The notes under the pieces were generated by a model that was not told the origin of the DNA, did not search any database, and saw nothing but the letters and a program-made list of their open reading frames with translations. A stretch of DNA of 64,000 nucleotides from Lachnospiraceae bacterium (GTDB taxonomy: Bacteria; Bacillota; Clostridia; Lachnospirales; Lachnospiraceae), in the NCBI GenBank assembly GCA_902363665.1, contig CABJAW010000005.1, positions 62,001-126,000 of the forward strand. Reading direction: 5' to 3'. Below, in pieces: positions 54,695 through 63,946 of the stretch. The position numbers were made by a program, and so were the translations under genes. Positions within the stretch are counted from its first letter, which is position 1, and every line of letters begins with the position of its first letter.

Positions 54695-55084
54695 ATGTTA
54701 GTAAATGGAATTCATCACGTCTGCATCAAATGCAGAAAGGATCAGGTCGAAAAAGTAAAAGAGTTTTACACGGAGGTGCTCGGGCTGCCGGTAGTGCGCA
54801 GCTGGGGCGAGCCGGAGCTGGCAGGCTTTGTGTTTGACAGCGGAGCCGGGCTGATTGAGGTGTTTACGAATGCGCAGGAGGATCTGCCGCAGGGCAGCAT
54901 CCGTCACTTTGCGTTTGCCACATCAGATGTGGATCAGTGTGTGCGAGCAGTGCGCGAGGCAGGCTATGCCATTATAGTCGAGCCAAAGGATGTCACGCTT
55001 GCGACGACTCCGCCCTCCCCAATCCGCGTGGCGTTCTGCATTGGACCGGTTGGCGAGGAAATCGAGTTTTATCAGGAAAAATGA
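54695..55084 (+). CDS. VOC-family (glyoxalase/bleomycin resistance) protein
   Basis: A 129-residue protein with the paired beta-alpha-beta-beta-beta units of the vicinal oxygen chelate fold: GIHHVCIKCRKDQVEKVKEF with a metal-type H in the first unit, FDSGAGLIEVF in its last strand, then IRHFAFATSDVDQCVRAVREAG and VGEEIEFYQ. H and E residues stand where metal ligands usually are. It could act on a small aldehyde, thiol adduct or antibiotic. The start at 54695 has AGAGGAG upstream. It follows the UvrA-like gene by 50 bases, probably in the same operon, which fits a joint detoxification role. Confidence 0.87.
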   Translation: MLVNGIHHVCIKCRKDQVEKVKEFYTEVLGLPVVRSWGEPELAGFVFDSGAGLIEVFTNAQEDLPQGSIRHFAFATSDVDQCVRAVREAGYAIIVEPKDVTLATTPPSPIRVAFCIGPVGEEIEFYQEK

Positions 55085-55171
55085 TACGTAGAACAGTAAT
55101 AAAACCCTGAGTCAGGAAGTTTTTGGTGCCAGAAAAGAAAAAGAGTGAAATCCATGGAAAATACCGTTTTT

Positions 55172-55292
55172 TAACCGAGTCAAGCAAGTCCCCTGAGTGG
55201 TTGCGCGGAGCAATAAGCAGTGGGTGGGGACTTGCTTGTATCAGGAGTGGTACAAGCCACTCCTGATAAGCTGCGAAGCAGCTACTCGGTTA
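55172..55292. repeat. Cloverleaf-like intergenic element (121 bp)
   Basis: Outer stem TAACCGAGT / ACTCGGTTA (55172-55180, 55284-55292). Inside are three perfect hairpins in a row: CAAGCAAGTCCCC / GGGGACTTGCTTG (55181-55193, 55226-55238), ATCAGGAGTGG / CCACTCCTGAT (55240-55250, 55257-55267) and AGCTGC-GAA-GCAGCT (55269-55283). The left flank TTAACCGAGTCAAGCAAGT is identical to the start of the 1433-1681 element. Confidence 0.85.
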
Positions 55293-55344
55293 TGAAATAT
55301 CACAAGGAGGGGCCCGCTTGCGGGAGGATTCCTTATGATTCTAC

Positions 55345-55383
55345 AAGTAGCGAAGCGGATTGCGAATATCCGCTTTGACCTGA
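55345..55383 (+). repeat. Dispersed palindromic repeat, copy 5
   Basis: AAGTAGCGAAGCGG then ATTGCGAATATCCGCTTTG, then ACCTGA: the best consensus copy in the window. It starts 53 bases after the cloverleaf-like element. Confidence 0.8.
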
Positions 55384-55402
55384 TTATGCCAATTAGGGAA
55401 AA

Positions 55403-55506
55403 CTCCCTGGTTCATGTGTTGAAGTGGCAAGGATTTCGTGGTATGGTAAGAGAATCTTTTACCGGAAAACGAAAGACAGCCTCACGAAAAAACATGAACC
55501 AGGGAG
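55403..55506 (+). promoter_or_regulatory. Long leader hairpin covering a ribosome binding site
   Basis: A perfect 15-bp outer stem: CTCCCTGGTTCATGT (55403-55417) with ACATGAACCAGGGAG (55492-55506). Nested pairs are TTTCGTG/CACGAAA (55434-55440, 55483-55489) and GGTAA/TTACC (55445-55449, 55459-55463). The right arm contains most of the AGGGAGG site of the acetyltransferase gene, so the folded leader should block translation. Confidence 0.7.
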
Positions 55507-55514
55507 GATTTTTT

Positions 55515-56147
55515 ATGGAAAAAAACAGGAATGAACATCGTACATTTACAACGGACCGTCTGCTGCTCCGTCCATGGACGGAAGCGGATGCGGAGGATCT
55601 GTACCGCTATGCAAAGGATCCGCAGGTAGGACCGGCAGCCGGATGGCCGGTGCACACCAGCGTGGAAAACAGCCGGGAGATCATAAAGAATGTGCTCTCA
55701 GATCCGGAGACGTATGCGGTCTGCTTAAAAGAGGATGGAAAGGCGATCGGGAGTATCGGGCTGATGGAGCCGAGGTGTGAGGCTGACGAAAAGGAAAGTG
55801 ACGCGGAAATGCTGAAAGAAAAAGAGGATCACACATCTGGTGCAGATGAAAAAAAGTCAGAAAAAGAGAAAGAACTGGAAATTGGCTTCTGGATCGGCAG
55901 ACCCTTCTGGGGAAGGGGATATATACCGGAGGCGGTGCGTTGCCTGGAGGCGTATGCGTTTGAAACCCTTGGCTGCAGTGCATTGTGGTGCGGGTATTAT
56001 GACGGGAATGAAAAATCGAAGCGGACGCAGGAAAAGTGCGGATTTACATTTCATCATACGGAAAAAGAAGTGTACTGCCTGCTGATGGGGGAAACACGCA
56101 CAGAGCACTTTAACCGCCTGACAAAAACGCAGTGGGAAAAAAAGTAA
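55515..56147 (+). CDS. GNAT-family N-acetyltransferase (RimJ/RimL type)
   Basis: A 210-residue acetyltransferase. TTDRLLLRPWTEADAEDLY at the start is the RimJ/RimL signature. The acetyl-CoA site lies in GFWIGRPFWGRGYIPEAVR (about 127-146), with Q/R-x-x-G-x-G/A reduced to RPFWGRGY as usual for this subgroup. ENEKS-like and K-C-G-F-T-F follow. Residues about 90-122 are an unusual Lys/Glu/Asp-rich insertion between two core strands. ATG 55515 has AGGGAGG upstream; the frame before it runs through repeat DNA and is not coding. Target (protein N-terminus or small amine) unknown. Confidence 0.88.
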   Translation: MEKNRNEHRTFTTDRLLLRPWTEADAEDLYRYAKDPQVGPAAGWPVHTSVENSREIIKNVLSDPETYAVCLKEDGKAIGSIGLMEPRCEADEKESDAEMLKEKEDHTSGADEKKSEKEKELEIGFWIGRPFWGRGYIPEAVRCLEAYAFETLGCSALWCGYYDGNEKSKRTQEKCGFTFHHTEKEVYCLLMGETRTEHFNRLTKTQWEKK

Positions 56148-56232
56148 CGGATACGCCATATCGATGAAATACGCAGTATTTTGGAGATTGTCTGTGAACA
56201 GCTGCGATAGAATTGGATAAAAGGAGAAGAAC

Positions 56233-59200
56233 ATGTCTCTGCAGTTTATTTTCGGAAATTCCGGGAGCGGAAAATCCACGTATTTGTATCAGAAAATCAT
56301 AGAGGAGTCGATGCAGCGGCCGGATGGCAATTTTATCGTGATCGTGCCGGAGCAGTTTACGATGCAGACACAGAAGGATCTGGTGATGGCACATCCGAGA
56401 GGCGGAATCATGAACATCGACGTGCTGAGCTTTCAGCGTCTGGCGCACCGCATCTTTGAGGAGGTCGGTGCGGATCAGCGAAGTGTGCTGACCGAGACCG
56501 GAAAAAATCTGATGCTGCGCAAGGTGGCGATTCAGGAGCAGGATAGGCTGAAGGTGCTCGGAAGCAGGATGAACCGCCCGGGCTACGTCTCGGAGGTGAA
56601 ATCAGTACTCTCGGAGCTGATGCAGTACGAGGTGTCCGATTTCGAACTGCAGGAGATGGAGCAAAAAACGGAGAACCGCCCGCTGCTAAATGCGAAGCTT
56701 GAGGATCTGCAGGTGCTTTACCGGGCTTTTCTTGCTTATCGCAGGGATCGATTCCTGAAGCCGGAGGAAATCTACGATGTGCTCTGCCAGGTGGCGGGCG
56801 AGTCTGCCCTTTTGAAAAACAGTGTGCTGGCGTTTGACGGGTTCGCCGGTTTTACGCCGTCACAGCTCCGGGTACTGGAAGAATTGCTGGTCTACTGCCC
56901 GAAAGTATATCTGACGGTGACGCTCGATGCGAGGGAGAGTGCATTCGGGAAGCTGCAGGAGCACGATCTGTTTGCACCGAGCCGAAGACTGGTGCAGGCG
57001 GTCAGTGAGGCGGCGAGGAGTGCGGCACGGCGGATGTGGAGGAAAGGTGTAAGTGGTCATTCTGAAAATTTATCTGAGTATGCAAAGAAAATAAATGCTC
57101 CGGAATGTGCGGTAAGTGAAGGTGACAGTGCAAATGGGCAGGATGACCTCATGTTCCTTCCACCCGTCATCCTCGGAAAAACGTCCCTTCCGCGTTTTAA
57201 AAAGAGCGGCACCCTGTTTCATCTGGAGCAGAATCTCTTCCGCAGCCGCAGACAGAGCTACGGAGGGATTCCGGACGAGATTTCCATGCACATTTCCAAA
57301 AATCCGGCGGCGGAAGTGCATTTTGCGGCGCGGACGATCTCGTATCTGGTGCGGGAGAAGGACCTGCGCTACCGGGATATCGCGGTCATTACGGGAGATC
57401 TTTCTTCCTATAATAATTATGTGAAGCATATTTTTCCGCAGTATGAGATTCCGGCGTTTGTCGATGAGACGCGCCAGATCCTTTTGAATCCCTGTCTGGA
57501 ATTTGTACGCGGTGCGCTTGAAATCGTGCAGCGCGATTATGCGGCGGAAGCAGTCTTTCGCTGCCTGCGCACCGGAATGGCCGGTTTTTCGGCGGATGAG
57601 ACCGATGAGTTGGAAAATTATGTGCTGGCGGCCGGCATCCGCGGACACCGAAAATGGAAAAAGACATGGGAGTACCGTCCGGCGCAGCGAAGAGAGGAAG
57701 TACTTGAAAAAGTAAATGATTACCGGGAACGACTGGTGGAGCGATTTGAACCGTTTGCAGAAAAAATGAGGAAAAAAGGAAATACGCTGCTCTTTTATGC
57801 GACGGCACTGTATGAGCTGCTGCGGGACTGCGAGATCAGCAGGCAGCTGCAGGAGCGTGCGGCGCAGCTGGAAGCAGACGGTGAGATGGGACAGGCGAGG
57901 GAGTACAGCCAGGTGTACGGAATCCTGATCCGCCTGCTCGATGAGATGGCAGAGCTGCTCGGCGAAGAGACGATGGAGCTGCAGGAATTTACGGAGATTC
58001 TGGAAGCTGGCCTTTCGGAGGCAAAGGTCGGGGTGATCCCGCCTGGTATCGATCAGGTGCAGGTGGGAGATATCCGCCGAACGAGGCTGGCACATGTGAA
58101 GGTTCTCTTTTTTCTCGGTTTGAACGACGGCTGGGTACCGGCAAGGGGAAATGACGGCGGGATCGTATCCGATATGGAGCGGGAGCTTTTAAAGGAGAAC
58201 GGCATGGAGCTCGCGCCGACGGCGCGGGAAAACAGCTATATCCAGCGCTTTTATCTGTACCAGAACCTGACGAAGCCATCGCAGCATCTGTATCTGTCGT
58301 GGTGTCTTGGCAGCAGTGACGGCGTGGTGATGCGTCCGTCGTATCTTGTATCAAATATCCGCAGATTGTTTCCAAAGATCACGGTGTGTGAGGAAAAGGA
58401 GCCGGGCAGCGAGCTGTGGCAGACAACAACCCGGAAAAACGGAATGCAGTATTTTCTGTACGGGCTGCAGGAGGCACGCATGGGAAAGACAGAACCTGAG
58501 TGGAAGGAGCTGTACCGCACCTATGCGCTGGATGATGAATACCGGGAGCGCGTCAGGACGCTGGTTCGCGCCGCGTTTTCAAGAGGAAATTCCCGTCAGC
58601 TGTCGTTTTCTGCGTCGAAAAAGCTGTACGGTGAGGTGATGACGAACAGTGTGACCCGTCTGGAACAGTTCGCAGCGTGTGCATTTGCGCATTTTGCCAT
58701 GTACGGCCTGCGGCTGCGCGAGCGCGAGCTCTACGGTGTGAAACCGGCGGATCTTGGCATTTTGTTTCACCGTTCGCTGGAGCTGTTTTCCAGGCGGATT
58801 GCAGTGAGCGATCGCGACTGGACGGAGCTGACTGAGCAGGAGGAAACGATCCTGATGGAGCAGTGCGTGGATGAGGTAAGTGAAAAATACGGTGCGGATG
58901 CGCTGCACAGCGATGCAAGAAGCGCGTATACGATCAATCGTCTGAAGCGGATCCTCTGCCGGTCAGCATGGGTGCTTCATGAGCAGCTTGCAGCCGGAAG
59001 CTTCCGGCCATCCGGGTTTGAGGTGTCATTTGCAGATGCAGGGAATCTGGAGACGGTAAAAGTGTCACTTGGCGAGCACGGCCGGATGCATCTTCAGGGA
59101 CGGATTGACCGCATTGATACCGCCCAGACAGAGGATGCGGTGTATGTCAAGGTTGTGGATTATAAATCGGGAATGGCGGAGTTTGATCCGGTTTCCTTCT

Positions 59201-59895
59201 ATTATGGGCTGCAGCTGCAGCTGGTCGTTTATTTAAATGCGGCGCTTGAGATGGAGCAGCGGCTGCATCCGGAGCGCACGGCCGTACCGGCAGGCATCTT
59301 TTATTACCGGATGCAGGATCCGGTGCTGGAAAAAGAGGCCGGGGCGGATGAGACAGCCATCCGGGAAAGGCTGCTCAAAAAACTGCGCCCGGACGGCATT
59401 ATCAATGAGGACGACGAGGTGTTGGAGCTTCTGGATCATGGATTTTCCGGGGATTCGCTTGTGATCCCGGCCGGGCGAAAGAAGGACGGAAGCCTGAAAG
59501 CGGCTTCAAAAACGGTTACGCCGGAGCAGTTTCAGACCCTTTCCAGGTTTGCGAGGCGGAAGCTGACACAGCTTGGGGAACGGATGCTTGGCGGCGAGGT
59601 AGCACCTGACCCGTATGAAGCAGACGGCCGGACACCGTGCGATTACTGCGATTACGCGGACGTGTGCGGCTTTGACCGGAAGATCCCGGGCAGCTGCCCG
59701 CATCGTCTGGAGCCGCTCGGGAAGGACGAAGTGTGGATGCGGATGGAGCGGGAACTGAAACAGGAAGCGTCTGATCGATCAGAAGAAGCACAGCGGAAGG
59801 CCCCGGAACTGTCAGAGGAGTCCTGGAGAGAGCTGGAGGAAACACTGAGAAGTATGCACATGGAAGAAACGGACAAAGCGGGAGAGGGAGAATGA
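56233..59895 (+). CDS. addB: ATP-dependent helicase/nuclease subunit B
   Basis: A 1220-residue subunit of the AddAB recombination enzyme, which processes double-strand breaks. Walker A FGNSGSGKSTYL is at residues 6-17. The RecB-type nuclease core includes VVDYKSG (about 976). The iron-sulfur cluster cysteines are one in FAACAFAHF (about 816) and three in CDYCDYADVCGF/SCPH (about 1136-1156). Residues about 275-310 hold an AT-richer hydrophilic insertion. The start at 56233 has AAAGGAGAAGAAC upstream. addA starts 1 base after its stop. Confidence 0.95.
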   Translation: MSLQFIFGNSGSGKSTYLYQKIIEESMQRPDGNFIVIVPEQFTMQTQKDLVMAHPRGGIMNIDVLSFQRLAHRIFEEVGADQRSVLTETGKNLMLRKVAIQEQDRLKVLGSRMNRPGYVSEVKSVLSELMQYEVSDFELQEMEQKTENRPLLNAKLEDLQVLYRAFLAYRRDRFLKPEEIYDVLCQVAGESALLKNSVLAFDGFAGFTPSQLRVLEELLVYCPKVYLTVTLDARESAFGKLQEHDLFAPSRRLVQAVSEAARSAARRMWRKGVSGHSENLSEYAKKINAPECAVSEGDSANGQDDLMFLPPVILGKTSLPRFKKSGTLFHLEQNLFRSRRQSYGGIPDEISMHISKNPAAEVHFAARTISYLVREKDLRYRDIAVITGDLSSYNNYVKHIFPQYEIPAFVDETRQILLNPCLEFVRGALEIVQRDYAAEAVFRCLRTGMAGFSADETDELENYVLAAGIRGHRKWKKTWEYRPAQRREEVLEKVNDYRERLVERFEPFAEKMRKKGNTLLFYATALYELLRDCEISRQLQERAAQLEADGEMGQAREYSQVYGILIRLLDEMAELLGEETMELQEFTEILEAGLSEAKVGVIPPGIDQVQVGDIRRTRLAHVKVLFFLGLNDGWVPARGNDGGIVSDMERELLKENGMELAPTARENSYIQRFYLYQNLTKPSQHLYLSWCLGSSDGVVMRPSYLVSNIRRLFPKITVCEEKEPGSELWQTTTRKNGMQYFLYGLQEARMGKTEPEWKELYRTYALDDEYRERVRTLVRAAFSRGNSRQLSFSASKKLYGEVMTNSVTRLEQFAACAFAHFAMYGLRLRERELYGVKPADLGILFHRSLELFSRRIAVSDRDWTELTEQEETILMEQCVDEVSEKYGADALHSDARSAYTINRLKRILCRSAWVLHEQLAAGSFRPSGFEVSFADAGNLETVKVSLGEHGRMHLQGRIDRIDTAQTEDAVYVKVVDYKSGMAEFDPVSFYYGLQLQLVVYLNAALEMEQRLHPERTAVPAGIFYYRMQDPVLEKEAGADETAIRERLLKKLRPDGIINEDDEVLELLDHGFSGDSLVIPAGRKKDGSLKAASKTVTPEQFQTLSRFARRKLTQLGERMLGGEVAPDPYEADGRTPCDYCDYADVCGFDRKIPGSCPHRLEPLGKDEVWMRMERELKQEASDRSEEAQRKAPELSEESWRELEETLRSMHMEETDKAGEGE

Positions 59896-59896
59896 A

Positions 59897-62800
59897 ATGA
59901 GTGTAAAATGGACGGAAGAACAGCAGAAGGTAATCGATACGCATGGAGTCGATGTGCTCGTGTCGGCGGCCGCCGGCTCCGGAAAGACGGCTGTGCTGGT
60001 GGCCCGTATTCTGGAGATGGTGACTTCTCCGGTGCATCCGGTGGATATTGACCGGCTCCTCGTCGTGACGTTTACGAATGCGGCGGCGGCAGAGATGCGC
60101 CAGAGGATCCGGGATGCGCTTGAGGTGCGGGCGGAGCAGGAGGCGGACAATGAACACCTGCAGCGTCAGCTGGTGCTGATCCACAACGCGAAGATCACGA
60201 CGATCCACAGCTTCTGTCTGCAGGTACTGCGCAGCCATTTTCACCTGATCGGTCTGGATCCAGGCTTCCGGGTGGCGGATGAGGCGGAAATGCAGCTGCT
60301 GCGCCAGGACGTGCTGAAAGAAGTCCTCGATGAAGCATATGAGACAGAGGCGGAAAATCAGGAATTTCATGAGTTTCTGGAGCAGTTTTCCACGGGAAAG
60401 GACGACCGGCCGGTTATGGAAGCCGTGCTGGCGCTGTATCATTTTTCGATGGGGCAGCCGTGGCCGCTTGAATGGCTGCAGGAGTGCCGGGAGATGTATG
60501 TGAGCGGCGGGGCGGCACTTACTAAAAATGAAATTGTTTCTGAGAAAACAGATGACGCGAAAGAGCATGCAGATCGCGAAAATCAGACGGAAGATGTCTG
60601 TGGGGAAAAATGCGACGGTACCGCAAATGGAACGGAAGCCATTGCAGAGGAACAAAAAAGCAGAAGCAGGGAGTTGGCAGAGGATGAATCAGAGCAGTCA
60701 GGTTCCGACCCGCTCTGGCTGCAGGCAGCAGTTGACGATACGAAGCACGTCCTTGAGGAAGCAGGAAATCTGGTGCAGCGTGCATATGACACCGCGATGG
60801 AGCCATTTGGCCCGGCGGCGTACGGCCTCGCGTTGCTTGATGACCTCGAGCAGATCAAGCGGGTGGCGCGTGCACAGGATTACCACGGACTTGCGGTTGC
60901 GTTTCGCGGCATGCATCCCTACAAGCGCCTTTCGACCAAAAAGGATCCCGATGTGCTGGAGGAGAAAAAACAGCTGGTCAAGGATCTGCGGGAAGCAGCA
61001 AAGACGGCACTGGCCGGTGTGCGCACGCGCTATTTCTATGACACCCCTGAGGTGATCCGGGACGAATTTGAGCGAAGCGGCCTGAGCGTACGTTGGCTGA
61101 CGTATCTCACGGAAGCATTTTCGAAAAGGCTTGCGCAGCGCAAGGCAGAGAAGAACATGCTCGACTTTTCAGACCTTGAGCATCTGGCGCTGCAGATTCT
61201 CGTGGAGCGAAAGGATGGGGAAAATCATCCGTCCGCAGCGGCCAGAGAATATGCGGGGCAGTTTGAGGAGATCATGATCGACGAATACCAGGACAGCAAC
61301 CTCGTGCAGGAACTGATTCTTGGAAGTGTATCAGGCGGCGGATGTGGAGCGCACAACCTGTTTATGGTGGGCGATGTGAAGCAGAGCATTTACCGTTTCC
61401 GACTTGCGAGGCCGGAACTTTTCCTGGAGAAGTATCATGCGTATCCGCAGCTGGAAACGGCGCAGCGGATTGACCTTCACAAAAATTTCCGGAGCAGGTA
61501 CGAAGTATTAAACAGCGTAAATTATATCTTTCGCCAGATTATGACAGAAAATCCGGGCGGAATCGTGTATGATGAGGATGCAGCGCTGTATGCGGGGGCG
61601 AAATTCCCGGAGCGTGTGGATCTGTGCGCAGAGAAGGACGCATGGGTGCAGGACGGCGGGAAGCCGGAAAGCGATGCGTCACAAAGCATGAAAAAGGAAG
61701 AAGCTAATGGGGCATTGCTGAAAGCAGAGGAGATAAAGGAAACATCATCCAGGGAGAGTGCATACACCACGGAACTCTGGCTTACCGAATCCGACACTGC
61801 CCGCCGCCGTGAAACGGAAGCCCGCATGGTTGGCGCACGGATTGAGGCGATGGTCGGAAAGGAGCAGATCTGGGACAAGGATCTGACGCCGGAGGGCTGG
61901 ACAGAAGGGATGGAGCGCGGCGGCTACCGTCCGGTGCAGTATAAAGATATTGTGATTTTGCTGCGCACGGTCAGCGGGTGGGCGGATACCTTCGGATCAG
62001 TACTGACGGAAATGGGAATCCCGAACTTTACCGGTTCGCAGAGCGGCTACTTTTCCGCGGCGGAGGTGCGCACGGTGCTTTCTTACCTGCAGGTGCTCGA
62101 CAACCCGCGGCAGGATATTCCGCTCGCAGCGGTGCTGCACAGTGCGATCGGCGGTCTGGATGAGGAGGAGCTTGCGTGGATCCGCAGTGAATCGGAAGAG
62201 GGCTCCTTTTATGAGTGCTGCAGATCGTATCTGGAAAGCGGAGCGGATAAGGCGATCAAAGAAAAGCTGGCGCATTTCTTTGACATGCTGGAACGCTTCC
62301 GCGCACGGGCAGAGTACACGCCGGTGCATCTGCTTTTGTGGGAGATTCTGGATGAGACAGGCTACGGTGCGTATGCGCAGGCACTTCCGGCGGGCAGCCA
62401 GAGAAAGGCCAACCTCGATATGCTCGTGGAGAAGGCGATCGCATATGAGGCGACGAGCTACCGCGGCCTGTACCACTTTGTCCGTTATATCGAAAATCTG
62501 AAAAAGTATGAGGTGGACTACGGCGAGGCAAACATCGGGTCTGAGTCGGACAACACCGTGCGGATCATGAGTATCCACAAGAGCAAGGGACTGGAATTCC
62601 CGGTCGTGTTCGTCTGCGGCATGGCAAAACAGTTCAATGAGACAGACAGCCGTGCAAAGGCCGTCATGCATCCGTCGCTTGGCATTGGATGCGACTGTGT
62701 GGATACAAGGCTGCGTACGCGGCAGGCGAGCCTTCTGAAAAAGATCATTCAGAAAACGACATCGATGGAAAACCTCGGTGAGGAGATGCGCGTACTGTAC

Positions 62801-63946
62801 GTGGCGATGACGCGTGCGAAGGAAAAACTGATTCTGACCGGCTGTGTGGGCAATATGGAGGAGCAGGCTGCAAAGTGGTCACAGACGGCGGCGACGCCTG
62901 GAGAAACACTTCCGTATTCTTCCCTGACCGGTGCGTCCTCTTATCTGGACTGGGTGATGCCGGCACTGATGCGGCACCCGGATGCGAGAATGCTGGCTTT
63001 GTCTTTGCACATCCCATATGAGGAATTTGACCAGAGCGTGTGGAAAAAGCGCATGGAAAAATGGAAGCCTGTGGATAAAACGGATGCTTTTTCGACACAT
63101 TATGAGTTTTATGCGATGGCAAAGGAGCTGTTTGAGGCAGAGGAGTTCCGGCAGGCGGATAAGGAGCAGGCATCGCTTGCTGCCCTGTTAAATCCGGATC
63201 TGTCCGTCTGTGTGGACGAGGAGGCGAGGAAATATCTTGCACACGTGTTTTCGGAGGATTTTGCTTATCAGTATGAGAGAGGACAGAAGATTGCAGGAAA
63301 ACTGTCCGTCTCCGAACTGAAAAAACGTTCACAGGAGCCGGAGGAGACCGATGCAAAGCAGCTCTACGCTCCGGAAGAAGAGGAGATCATTCCTGGCTTT
63401 TACCGGACGGATGTCCAGGTAAAAGGGGCGGCCAGAGGTACACTTTACCACACATTTATGGAAAATTTAGATTTTTCTAAGAAAGAGGAACTGCAAATGC
63501 AGTTGGAAGAACTCGTGAATTGTGGTAAAATGTCCCGGGATGAAGCGTCTGCAGTCCGGCTTTCGGATATCCGGCGCTTCCTGAAAACGAAAACCGGGAA
63601 AGGAATGGAGCAGGCCGCGCGGGCAGGAAAACTGCACCGGGAGCAGCCGTTTGTGCTCGGAGTTCCGGCGGAGACGATCCAGAAGGAGTGGAGCGGCGAT
63701 GAGACTGTGCTGGTGCAGGGAATCATCGACGCCTGGTTTGAAGATGAGGACGGAGCGGTCATTTTGGTCGACTATAAGACCGACCACATCGCAGACCGTG
63801 AAAAACTGGCGGAGCGCTACCGCGGGCAGCTTTCGTATTACGCACAGGCGCTGGAGCAGCTGACGGGACGCACAGTAAAAACGCAGGTCATCTACTCGTT
63901 CTTTCTTGGCAAGGAGATTGTACTGTCCGGCACGGAAGGCGTTTAA
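59897..63946 (+). CDS. addA: ATP-dependent helicase/nuclease subunit A
   Basis: A 1349-residue UvrD-like helicase with a C-terminal RecB-type nuclease. Walker A AAAGSGKTAVL is at about residues 21-31, Walker B IMIDEYQDSN at about 457-466, later helicase motifs include MSIHKSKGLEFPVVF, and the nuclease motif is VILVDYKTDH (about 1290). Residues about 210-275 and 590-625 are hydrophilic, Glu/Lys/Ser-rich insertions; the family is usually about 1230 residues. The start directly follows the addB stop, with GGGAGAATGAA upstream. Confidence 0.96.
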   Translation: MSVKWTEEQQKVIDTHGVDVLVSAAAGSGKTAVLVARILEMVTSPVHPVDIDRLLVVTFTNAAAAEMRQRIRDALEVRAEQEADNEHLQRQLVLIHNAKITTIHSFCLQVLRSHFHLIGLDPGFRVADEAEMQLLRQDVLKEVLDEAYETEAENQEFHEFLEQFSTGKDDRPVMEAVLALYHFSMGQPWPLEWLQECREMYVSGGAALTKNEIVSEKTDDAKEHADRENQTEDVCGEKCDGTANGTEAIAEEQKSRSRELAEDESEQSGSDPLWLQAAVDDTKHVLEEAGNLVQRAYDTAMEPFGPAAYGLALLDDLEQIKRVARAQDYHGLAVAFRGMHPYKRLSTKKDPDVLEEKKQLVKDLREAAKTALAGVRTRYFYDTPEVIRDEFERSGLSVRWLTYLTEAFSKRLAQRKAEKNMLDFSDLEHLALQILVERKDGENHPSAAAREYAGQFEEIMIDEYQDSNLVQELILGSVSGGGCGAHNLFMVGDVKQSIYRFRLARPELFLEKYHAYPQLETAQRIDLHKNFRSRYEVLNSVNYIFRQIMTENPGGIVYDEDAALYAGAKFPERVDLCAEKDAWVQDGGKPESDASQSMKKEEANGALLKAEEIKETSSRESAYTTELWLTESDTARRRETEARMVGARIEAMVGKEQIWDKDLTPEGWTEGMERGGYRPVQYKDIVILLRTVSGWADTFGSVLTEMGIPNFTGSQSGYFSAAEVRTVLSYLQVLDNPRQDIPLAAVLHSAIGGLDEEELAWIRSESEEGSFYECCRSYLESGADKAIKEKLAHFFDMLERFRARAEYTPVHLLLWEILDETGYGAYAQALPAGSQRKANLDMLVEKAIAYEATSYRGLYHFVRYIENLKKYEVDYGEANIGSESDNTVRIMSIHKSKGLEFPVVFVCGMAKQFNETDSRAKAVMHPSLGIGCDCVDTRLRTRQASLLKKIIQKTTSMENLGEEMRVLYVAMTRAKEKLILTGCVGNMEEQAAKWSQTAATPGETLPYSSLTGASSYLDWVMPALMRHPDARMLALSLHIPYEEFDQSVWKKRMEKWKPVDKTDAFSTHYEFYAMAKELFEAEEFRQADKEQASLAALLNPDLSVCVDEEARKYLAHVFSEDFAYQYERGQKIAGKLSVSELKKRSQEPEETDAKQLYAPEEEEIIPGFYRTDVQVKGAARGTLYHTFMENLDFSKKEELQMQLEELVNCGKMSRDEASAVRLSDIRRFLKTKTGKGMEQAARAGKLHREQPFVLGVPAETIQKEWSGDETVLVQGIIDAWFEDEDGAVILVDYKTDHIADREKLAERYRGQLSYYAQALEQLTGRTVKTQVIYSFFLGKEIVLSGTEGV

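Noticed and set aside
55172..55292. tRNA or tmRNA gene
   Set aside because: The cloverleaf-like fold lacks a T-loop, an acceptor end and an anticodon arm of proper size.
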